Below are positions 31,991 through 40,134 of a stretch of DNA of 43,061 nucleotides, one piece after another. Source of the DNA: Thiobacillus sp. UBA2186 (GTDB lineage: Bacteria > Pseudomonadota > Gammaproteobacteria > Burkholderiales > Thiobacillaceae); the NCBI GenBank assembly GCA_002327405.1, contig DCVO01000163.1, positions 2,736 to 45,796 on the forward strand, given 5' to 3'. Below the pieces are notes generated by a model. That model worked only from the letters and a program-made list of their open reading frames with translations. It searched no databases and was not told the origin of the DNA. Each line of letters starts with the position of its first letter. Within the stretch, counting starts at the first letter, position 1. The position numbers were made by a program, and so were the translations under genes.

Positions 31991-33787
31991 TCATGCGGCG
32001 GTCTCCTCTGGCGATTTGCGGATCCCCTTGGCGAACCGCGCCGCCTCGTCGAGCGGCATGGGGCGGCCGATGTAATGGCCCTGAATCATGTCGCAGCCGT
32101 GCGCGCGCAGGAACTGCACCTGCTTCGCGGTCTCGACGCCTTCCGCGATCACATCCAGCCCCAGCTTGTGGCCGAGCGAAATGCTGGCTTCGGTGAGGGT
32201 TGCGCAGTTGTCTTCCCACGGCAGGTCCTGGATGAAGACGCGGTCGATCTTGAGTGCGTTGAGCGGAAAGCGTTTCAGATAGGCCAGCGAGGAATAGCCG
32301 GTGCCGAAATCGTCTATCGCCAGGCGCACGCCGATCCCGTCCAGGGCGGCGAGGATTTCGCCGGCCGTCTGTACGTCCTGCATGAGGGTGCTTTCGGTGA
32401 TCTCGAGCTCCAGGTCTTCCGGCGGCATCGCCACGTCGCGAAGGATGCGGCGCAGTTCGTCCACCAGGCGGTGATCGCTGAAGTGGCGCGCCGAGACGTT
32501 CACCGAAACCGGCGCCGGCGCGCCGCCGGAGTCGCGCAGCTTGCGCGACTCCTCGCAGGCGCGCCGCAGCACCCACTCGCTCACCGGGACGATGAGGCCG
32601 GTTTCCTCGAGCATGGGGACGAAGTCCGCGGGCGGCATCAGGCCGCGCGCCGGATGCCGCCAGCGCAGCAGCGCCTCGAAGCCGGCAATGCGTCCGGCGC
32701 ACAGATGGAACTGCGGCTGATAGTGCAGGACGAATTCCTCGCGCTCGATGGCGCGGCGCAAATCGGTTTCCAGCGCCAGCAGCTCCTGGCCGCGCGCATT
32801 CATTTCCGGCTCGTAGAACTGGTACTGGTTCCTGCCCGAAGACTTGGCGCGGTACAGCGCGGCATCGGCATTCTGCAGCAGCTCCAGCGGGGCGCTGCCG
32901 TCGTTGGGGAAGAAGGAGATGCCCGCGCTGAATCCGACGAAGACCTCCTGGCCGGCGACGGGAACGGGCTGTTCCAGCGCGGCGCGGAGCTTGTGCATGA
33001 CGGGCAGCAGGTTTTCGGCGGAATGGAGTTCGCCGACCACGACGGTGAACTCGTCGTCGCCGTAGCGCACGATGATGTCGTTCGAGCGCAGGCAGCCTTT
33101 GAGCCGCAGCGCGACGTTGCGCAGCAGCTCGTTGCCGGCCTCATGGCCGAGGCTGTCGTTGATGCGCTTGAAGTTGTCCAGGTCGAGCAGGATCACGGCG
33201 GCGTGCATGCGGCCGCGCTGCGTGCGCGCGAGTTCCATGTCGAGGTGCTCGGCCAGCACGATGCGGTTGGGCAGCCCGGTCAGCGCATCGTGCGTGGTCT
33301 GGCGCCTGAGTTCTTCGACGAAGTGTTTGCGCTCGGTGATGTCGCGCGCAATCGTCGAAAACATCGTGTTCTTGCCGTCGGGTTTTGCATGGGCAAGCAC
33401 GACCTGCGAAACGTTGATCGAGTGGCCATTCGCGGCCTTTATCGCGGACTCGCCATGCCACACGCCCTCGCGGAGCGCGGCGGGAAAAGCCTCGTTGAGC
33501 AGGCGACAGGACTCGTCTTCGGGGTGGCAGTCTTCCAGGTGCAGGCCGCAAACTTCTTCGCTGTCGGACAGGCCCAGCATGGCGCGGCCGGCCCGGTTCA
33601 GGTAATGCAGCCAGCCGTCATTGTCCATGATGGCCACGAAGTCGGGCGTCGCCTCCACGACTTCCATCAGCTGGGCGTGCCAGGGGTGGGGGCGCTTGGC
33701 CAGGGTTTGAATGATGGCCTCGCTTTCGGCGCCGCTCCACTCGCGGGCGAATTCGCCTTTTTTGAAATGTCGCGCGGACAAGTGCAT
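31991..33787 (-). CDS. PAS-GGDEF-EAL protein, probable c-di-GMP phosphodiesterase
   Basis: 598 residues, no membrane segment. A PAS domain (about 45-160) is followed by a GGDEF domain whose active site reads RYGDDEFTVV: the second glycine is Asp, so cyclase activity is doubtful, although an RSND I-site is kept. The EAL domain looks complete (FEALLRWRHP; EITESTLMQD; DDFGTGYSSLAYLKRFP; KIDRVFIQDL). The likely role is hydrolysis of c-di-GMP, with the GGDEF part acting as GTP or c-di-GMP sensor. The small gene at 31587 follows with overlapping codons. Confidence 0.92.
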   Translation of the reverse strand: MHLSARHFKKGEFAREWSGAESEAIIQTLAKRPHPWHAQLMEVVEATPDFVAIMDNDGWLHYLNRAGRAMLGLSDSEEVCGLHLEDCHPEDESCRLLNEAFPAALREGVWHGESAIKAANGHSINVSQVVLAHAKPDGKNTMFSTIARDITERKHFVEELRRQTTHDALTGLPNRIVLAEHLDMELARTQRGRMHAAVILLDLDNFKRINDSLGHEAGNELLRNVALRLKGCLRSNDIIVRYGDDEFTVVVGELHSAENLLPVMHKLRAALEQPVPVAGQEVFVGFSAGISFFPNDGSAPLELLQNADAALYRAKSSGRNQYQFYEPEMNARGQELLALETDLRRAIEREEFVLHYQPQFHLCAGRIAGFEALLRWRHPARGLMPPADFVPMLEETGLIVPVSEWVLRRACEESRKLRDSGGAPAPVSVNVSARHFSDHRLVDELRRILRDVAMPPEDLELEITESTLMQDVQTAGEILAALDGIGVRLAIDDFGTGYSSLAYLKRFPLNALKIDRVFIQDLPWEDNCATLTEASISLGHKLGLDVIAEGVETAKQVQFLRAHGCDMIQGHYIGRPMPLDEAARFAKGIRKSPEETAA

Positions 33788-33861
33788 TTTTTCTCCAATA
33801 TCCAGGGTTGGCCGTCCGCAGGCGCTGGCCGCGGCCGGCCGGGGGGCAAGCTTGCGGACGG

Positions 33862-34347
33862 TCAGCCTTTGACGAGCAGATCGTTGCGCACCCCTTTCAC
33901 ACCCTCCACGCTGCGCGCGATTTTTTCAGCCTGGGTGATCTGTTCCGGGCTGTTGACCCAGCCCGACAGCTGCACCGTGCCCTGGTGGGTGTCCACCTGC
34001 ACGGCCAGGCCCTTGATGCCTTCGTCCTTCAGCAGCAGCGCCTTCACCTTGGCGGTGATCCAGGCATCGTCGATGAATTTGCCGGCCTTGATGCGGTCCT
34101 GGTTGGCGACGGCCTTGGCGTACTCGTCGCTGGTGAGGCGGCTGTCGTCGTTGGTGTCGCCCTCGCGGAACGCCTGGGCCTGGCCGCCCTGGGCGGCGTA
34201 CTCCACCATGCTCACCATGCCGTCCCCATTGCTGTCGGCGGCCTTGAAGGTCGGCATTGCCGGCGCGGCCATGGCCGATGCGGCGGCGAGGGTTCCGAGC
34301 ATGCCGGCAAGGGTCGCATTCAAGAAGCGATGGTTATTGGATTTCAT
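33862..34347 (-). CDS. Exported EF-hand plus BON domain protein
   Basis: 161 residues from the ATG at 34347, chosen for its AAGGAGATAGAC site. A signal peptide (to about residue 28, ASAMAA) is followed by two EF-hand calcium loops, DSNGDGMVSMVEY and DTNDDSRLTSDEY, and then a BON domain (about 90-161; VKALLLKDEGIKGLAVQVDTHQGTVQLSGWV). BON domains bind membranes or lipids in the periplasm. Together they suggest a calcium-responsive envelope protein, but no function is established from sequence. Confidence 0.85.
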   Translation of the reverse strand: MKSNNHRFLNATLAGMLGTLAAASAMAAPAMPTFKAADSNGDGMVSMVEYAAQGGQAQAFREGDTNDDSRLTSDEYAKAVANQDRIKAGKFIDDAWITAKVKALLLKDEGIKGLAVQVDTHQGTVQLSGWVNSPEQITQAEKIARSVEGVKGVRNDLLVKG

Positions 34348-34500
34348 GTCTATCTCCTTTGTCATGAGTCAGTCGAATGCGGGGCATTCAGCCGGACTCT
34401 TGCGATGTCCGTGCCAGAGATTTTTTTGTCAATGGAATCAGCCGGATGGCGGAATTTCTTGGGCGGCGCGCCGACGGCGGGGCGGCGGAATCGGCAGTTA

Positions 34501-34518
34501 TGTCGCCTGCCGGCGACA
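34501..34518. other. Hairpin in the gap between EF-hand/BON and DUF1328 genes
   Basis: TGTCGCC-TGCC-GGCGACA, a 7-base stem, in an otherwise unremarkable 268-base spacer (34348-34615). It may end or stabilise the DUF1328 message; no T-run follows. Confidence 0.35.
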
Positions 34519-34615
34519 GAAACGACCTGATCTGACCAAGTGGCTGTTTCGCATGCGGTATTTTGTCTTTTCCTGGCGACAACCGGGCGAGCCGGTCTGC
34601 AAACGGGCGACGGAA

Positions 34616-34783
34616 TCAGGTGGTGGGCGGCCTGCGCCCCGCGACCAGCAAACCCAGGAATACCACCAGCCCGACGATGAACAGGATCCTGGCGATCCAC
34701 GTGGCAGTGCTGGCGATACCGGCAAAGCCGAATACGCCGGCGATGATGGCAATGACCAGGAAGGTGACGGCCCATCCGAACAT
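34616..34783 (-). CDS. DUF1328 (YtjA-like) small membrane protein
   Basis: A 55-residue protein starting MFGWAVTFLVIAIIAGVFG, with FAGIASTATWIARILFIVG and a second helix ending in VAGRRPPTT. This matches the E. coli YtjA family (DUF1328) in length, the two membrane helices and the Arg-Arg-Pro end. Such proteins are common, often stress-induced, and of unknown function. Upstream sequence contains GAGGAGCACTC, a good ribosome-binding site. Confidence 0.88.
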   Translation of the reverse strand: MFGWAVTFLVIAIIAGVFGFAGIASTATWIARILFIVGLVVFLGLLVAGRRPPTT

Positions 34784-34940
34784 GAGTGCTCCTCAGACTT
34801 GATGAACGCGCAGCGCGCGTGCTCGGACTGATGCACGGCTTGTGCCAGCCGTGCAATGTGCCGTCGAATCAGGCACCCGAGGTTTTTCGGGCGGGGACGA
34901 GAGGGTCCGCGGGGTTGCCGGCGTCGCCGGCGCCGGACAC

Positions 34941-36289
<1,349 letters not shown>

Positions 36290-36293
<4 letters not shown>

Positions 36294-36757
36294 GGCTTGG
36301 CGGGCTGCGTTGCGCGCTGCTGCAGGGACTTTTCCAGCGCCTTGATCTGTTCCAGCTTGTCCTGCAGTTCCTGCGCGCGCGCGGCCTGCGCCTTGAGTTC
36401 GATGCGCGCCTTGAACGATTTCTTCATCTGCTCGACCAGGGGCTGCGCGCGCTCGTCGACGTCGGACAGCGCATTCAGGTTCTTGAGGCCGCGCTCCAGC
36501 GCTTCCACGCCGTCTTCGCGGTCGAGCAGCGCGGCCGCCTGGAAGCGGCGCACGTCGTCGATGCGGCCGCTTTCCAGCGCCGCCAGCTCGCGTCTGCGCT
36601 GTTCCGGCGAGAGCGCGGCCACGCGCGCCAGCTCGTTCAGCATCATCGCGGCATCGGAGCCGATTTGCACATTGCGCAGCGCAGGATGCTCCTGCACCTG
36701 GGCGCAGGCGGCCAGCGTCAACAGCAATCCGGCAAGAATGATCGGTTTCAATGTCAT
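36290..36757 (-). CDS. qseG: QseG-like outer membrane lipoprotein
   Basis: 155 residues from the ATG at 36757. The signal peptide ends in a lipobox (LTLAACAQ), so the cysteine is lipidated. The rest is helical with a coiled-coil C-terminus (ARAQELQDKLEQIKALEKSLQQR). It sits between the sensor kinase and response regulator genes exactly as qseG (yfhG) does between glrK and glrR in enterobacteria, where it links the outer membrane to the kinase. Sequence similarity is modest; the assignment rests mainly on position and type. An alternative start lies at 36772. Confidence 0.8.
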
Positions 36758-36792
36758 TGCGGCATGAGCCAAAAAAAATCAAACGGGCCGAT

Positions 36793-38232
36793 TCAATCCG
36801 GCCAGGTCAAACGGAAGCAGGTGCCCCACGGCGGCAGGTCGGCGACCTCGACGCTGCCGCCCGCGGCGAGCAGCGATTCGCGCACGATCGACAGCCCCAG
36901 GCCGCTGCCCTTGACCGCGGCGGCCGGCTGGCGCGCGCCCTGGAAGAAGGGCTCGAACACGCGGCCGCGTTCGGCTTCGGGGATGCCTTCGCCCTCGTCG
37001 CACACCCACAGGGCAACGCCGTTTTCGGCGGACTCGCTCTTCACCAGGACACGGCCGCCCTCGGGGCTGAATTTGACCGCATTCGACAACAGGTTGTCGA
37101 GCACGGTTTCCAATTGATTGCGGTCGGCGCGAATTTGTTCCGCAGACAATTGTTTTTCCACGCGGATGCCGCGCGCCGCCAGCGTCAGCCGCTGCCTGGC
37201 CAGCACGCCGTCGAGCACGGTTTCCAGCGGTTGCATGGCGGCCGGCGGCTTGCCGTCGCCCTGCACCATGCCGCCGTAGCGGATCAGGTCCTCGATGCGC
37301 TTTTGCAGTTCGCGGCTGCCGCTGTCCATGATGGAGACGATGCTGCGCTGGCGCGCGGTCAGGCTGCCGGCAAGCTCGTCGTTCAGCAGCGCCACGCCCT
37401 CGCGCAGCGAGGCGAGCGGCGTCTTCAGCTCGTGCGACACGTGGCGCAAAAAACGCAGCTTCTGTTCCTCCAGCGCCTGCAGGCGCTGGCGCAGCCAGTC
37501 GATCTCGCGCCCCAGCTCGACGATGTCGTGCGGCCCGCTCACCGGCGGCAGCGGCGAAAGGTCGGCCTGGCCCAGCTGCTGGATCGCCGCCTTGATCTGC
37601 CGGATCGGGCGGTTGATCATCCACGAGAACACCCCGGCCAAGAGCAGCGTCAGCGGAATCAGCGCCAGCGCCAGCACGATCAGGCGCTGGCGCGTGCCCT
37701 GTACCGTTTCTTCCAGCGCCTGCAACTCCTGCTGCACTGCGGCGTCCGCCTCGGTCAGCAGCGCGCGCGCCGCGGCATGCAGGCCGTCGAACGCCGGGTC
37801 CAGCGTGTGGAAGCGCGTGCTGTCGAGATACGCGCCGGGCTCGGGCTCCAGTTCGAGATACAGCGCGCGGCTCTGTTCCTGCAGCCTGGCCAGCGTGGCG
37901 TGCGAGGGCGCGTCGGCGAGGCGCGCATCGAGTTGCTTGAACAACGCTTGCAGTTCCTCGTTGCGGTCCTTCAGCGCCGGGCCGAACTCGTCGTCCTGCA
38001 ACAGATGGTACTGTCCCGCGGCGCGCTGCAACTGGCTTACCGACTCCGCCACCTGGCGCACGTCGCGCGTGATCGCCAGGCTGGTGCGCGTGAACTCGCG
38101 CTGCGTCTCCGCCACGCCCTGCAGCACATGCACCGCGTTGATCAGCCCGCTCGCCAGAGGCACGATCAGCACGCCCATGGCGACGATGACGAGGATGGTG
38201 AACGAGCGGGGGTAGTAGGAACCAGAAATCAT
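36793..38232 (-). CDS. glrK: Sensor histidine kinase GlrK-like
   Basis: 479 residues: membrane helix near the N-terminus, a long helical periplasmic region, a second helix (LALALIPLTLLLAGVFSW), HAMP domain, then the H-box FLRHVSHELKTPLASLREG with the phosphorylated His, and a HATPase with NLLSNAVKFSPEGG, DEGEGIPEAERGRVFEPF and GSGLGLSIV. Autophosphorylates and passes phosphate to GlrR. In E. coli the pair controls small-RNA genes involved in cell-envelope precursor balance; whether that applies here is unknown. It is the first gene of a three-gene unit. Confidence 0.93.
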   Translation of the reverse strand: MISGSYYPRSFTILVIVAMGVLIVPLASGLINAVHVLQGVAETQREFTRTSLAITRDVRQVAESVSQLQRAAGQYHLLQDDEFGPALKDRNEELQALFKQLDARLADAPSHATLARLQEQSRALYLELEPEPGAYLDSTRFHTLDPAFDGLHAAARALLTEADAAVQQELQALEETVQGTRQRLIVLALALIPLTLLLAGVFSWMINRPIRQIKAAIQQLGQADLSPLPPVSGPHDIVELGREIDWLRQRLQALEEQKLRFLRHVSHELKTPLASLREGVALLNDELAGSLTARQRSIVSIMDSGSRELQKRIEDLIRYGGMVQGDGKPPAAMQPLETVLDGVLARQRLTLAARGIRVEKQLSAEQIRADRNQLETVLDNLLSNAVKFSPEGGRVLVKSESAENGVALWVCDEGEGIPEAERGRVFEPFFQGARQPAAAVKGSGLGLSIVRESLLAAGGSVEVADLPPWGTCFRLTWPD

Positions 38233-38585
38233 CCGGAGGGGAATCGGTTGCGATCAGGGTTCAGAATAACCCGATCAATACGCGAAGGATATACGCCGGG
38301 CGGCGTATTGAAACAATCGCTCATAAGCCGAGGCTCAAGGGGGGATTCTTGCGCCGGCAGCCTTGCTGCATTGACTGATTCTCAACGGCGCCGCGGTTTT
38401 CCACGTGCTTGAGGAAGTGGGCGCAACTTGGCCAGCGCGGCGCCGCGCAGATCATCCCCGGGTTTCTTGTCGGCAAGACTGGCCTCGGATGTTCTTCGGC
38501 ATTGCGCGGCTGCCCGCGACACGACGGGTTGGCCAATGCATAATCCAGGCTACAAGAATAAAAACGTTTTCAGGCGTAATTCATA
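38233..38585. other. 353-base divergent spacer with a palindrome
   Basis: No gene supported. The clearest element is the perfect inverted repeat ATACGCCG-GG-CGGCGTAT at 38291-38308, about 60 bases upstream of glrK, which could be an operator. The region from about 38320 to 38540 is GC-rich and undistinguished; 38545-38580 is AT-rich (AAGAATAAAAACG) and may hold the promoter of the downstream gene. Confidence 0.4.
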
Positions 38586-39821
38586 TTGCAGGACCAGAAC
38601 AAAAAAATCGATGCCGCCCTGCTCGGCAAAATAGAGCTTGCCCGCTTCCTGGCACTGTCGTTGCGGGCTTTTGACCGGATCGTGCACGAAGTGGAATCCT
38701 CCCGCGAGTTTTCCGCGCTGTCTCCCTGGGTGACGACAGGCCGGCTGCAGGGCGCAAACCTGATGCGCGATGCGCCCCATGTTGCCGGCGCCCCTTTTCC
38801 GCATACCTTGGGGGAAGTAGGGCTCGAAAACGCGAGCCCCGTGTTTTTCTACCACCGGGAAAGCAGCGTGCGCGAGTACCGCTTCGACGAGGAGGCCCTG
38901 GCCGATCTCAAGCGCCGCCCGGATTTCCCTGCGGAACAGGGCGTCGCGCTGCACAGGCTGCGCCTGATCAACACTCGCAACCGTCTCACCCATGCCCTGA
39001 TACATGCCGTCCTGTCGACCCAGGCGGCTTACCTGCGTTCCGGCGATGTCCTGGCGCTTCGTCCCCTGAGCCAGGCGTCGGTTTCCAGGCGCATCTGCGC
39101 CGAGGCCGGGCTTTCCATGGTGGCGGACGCGGGCCGCATATCCCGCCTGGTGCGGAAACTGTCGATCGCCCTGCCCAATGCCAAAGTGATTCCGCTGGCC
39201 GAGATGCTTCCCAGGCCGCGGCAGGTGCATCGTCATTTGCTGGATCATGTGCTAAAAAAAGAGGAAAAAAACTGGCTGGCGCAGGGAATCCTGTGCGAGC
39301 CCTTAACGGACGAGGCCATCGCCGGGCTGCTGGAACGCCGATATGGCATTCGCCTGCTGCGGCGGACAGTCGCGGACATCCGGCGCAGCCTGGCGATACC
39401 GGACAGCCGGAGCCGCGGCCGGCGCATCGAATACGTGGCCGCGACAGAGGGATTTTCCTCACTGGTGCCATTGACTCCCCAGGCGTTGCGAACCGCGGTT
39501 CCGGCGCGGCCGGGCGTGTACGAAATACGGGCGGGTACCCCGCCTCCGCAAACGGAAACGGGGGTGGGTGGCTGCCGGGCAAGGGGCGCGCCGCAAGACG
39601 TGATTTATATCGGTTCTGCCAGGGATTTGCGTAAACGGCTGGGGGATCATCTGCGCGGCAGCAGCGACAACGCCTTGCTTCATTGCCATGTCACGGGCGG
39701 CGCGGCGCGCGTGCGCTATTGCCTGGTCAGCGAGAGCTGGCGTGCGGTAGAGCGGGATTTGTATCAAATATTTTGCAGGACCTTCGGCGCGCCCCCGCCT
39801 TGCAATCGCATGAGTCCTTAA
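38586..39821 (+). CDS. Sigma-54-like DNA-binding region fused to GIY-YIG nuclease domain
   Basis: 411 residues, start TTG at 38586. Residues about 100-275 resemble the C-terminal part of RpoN: RNRLTHALIHAVLSTQAAYL, a helix-turn-helix-like LSQASVSRRICAEAGLS...RISRL, EPLTDEAIAGLLERRYGI, and LRRTVADIRRSLAIP, close to the RpoN box (ARRTVAKYRE). No RpoN activator-binding N-terminus is present. Residues about 305-411 are a GIY-YIG domain with PGVYEI (309), YIG (341), Arg346, Glu389 and Asn407, so catalysis should be possible. The first 100 residues are unassigned. It could be a DNA-targeting nuclease using a sigma-54-type promoter-binding head; function unknown. It lies divergent from a sigma-54 activator operon. 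Confidence 0.75.
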   Translation: MQDQNKKIDAALLGKIELARFLALSLRAFDRIVHEVESSREFSALSPWVTTGRLQGANLMRDAPHVAGAPFPHTLGEVGLENASPVFFYHRESSVREYRFDEEALADLKRRPDFPAEQGVALHRLRLINTRNRLTHALIHAVLSTQAAYLRSGDVLALRPLSQASVSRRICAEAGLSMVADAGRISRLVRKLSIALPNAKVIPLAEMLPRPRQVHRHLLDHVLKKEEKNWLAQGILCEPLTDEAIAGLLERRYGIRLLRRTVADIRRSLAIPDSRSRGRRIEYVAATEGFSSLVPLTPQALRTAVPARPGVYEIRAGTPPPQTETGVGGCRARGAPQDVIYIGSARDLRKRLGDHLRGSSDNALLHCHVTGGAARVRYCLVSESWRAVERDLYQIFCRTFGAPPPCNRMSP

Positions 39822-39946
39822 GGAAAGGGGTTAAGTGTCGATAACAAGAATTATTCGTTTCCGTGCTTCACCGGAACCGGATGAAAAACCTGTCCGCACA
39901 AACCGGCACGTGTAGATTTGGAGAGTCAAATGGAAGAAACCTTGCG

Positions 39947-39966
39947 CAAGCAAGCAAGCAAGCAAG
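39947..39966 (+). repeat. Five CAAG tetranucleotide repeats in a short frame
   Basis: Five tandem CAAG units at 39947-39966. They fall near the start of a 54-codon frame (39930-40094, ATG after TTGGAGAGTCAA) encoding a basic protein without recognisable domain. The surrounding 313-base spacer (39822-40134) has no gene I can support with confidence; a GCCCGG/CCGGGC hairpin lies around 40005-40024. Slippage here would change the short frame, but a stop at 39973 prevents fusion to the following gene. Confidence 0.4.
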
Positions 39967-40134
39967 CCAGCCTGACCTGTTTTCTTTTTTCAAAAAATCT
40001 GCTGCGCCCGGCACGGCTCCGGGCATGCGTGGGACCACCTGCACCGCTACGCGCCGCAGGGCTGTTTTTCCGCCCTATCGCTTTTCCCGCCTGAAATGCC
40101 GGTTGCACGCGAGCGTACATGCCAGGAGGCGGGC

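Noticed and set aside
31949..34831. A 960-codon open frame on the plus strand
   Set aside because: It is antisense to three well-supported minus-strand genes, has a biased arginine/alanine-rich composition and no recognisable domain; it is a GC-rich shadow.
39947..39966. Phase-variable on/off switch of the GGDEF-EAL gene through the CAAG repeats
   Set aside because: In the frame that would connect to the large gene a stop occurs at 39973, so slippage cannot create a fusion.
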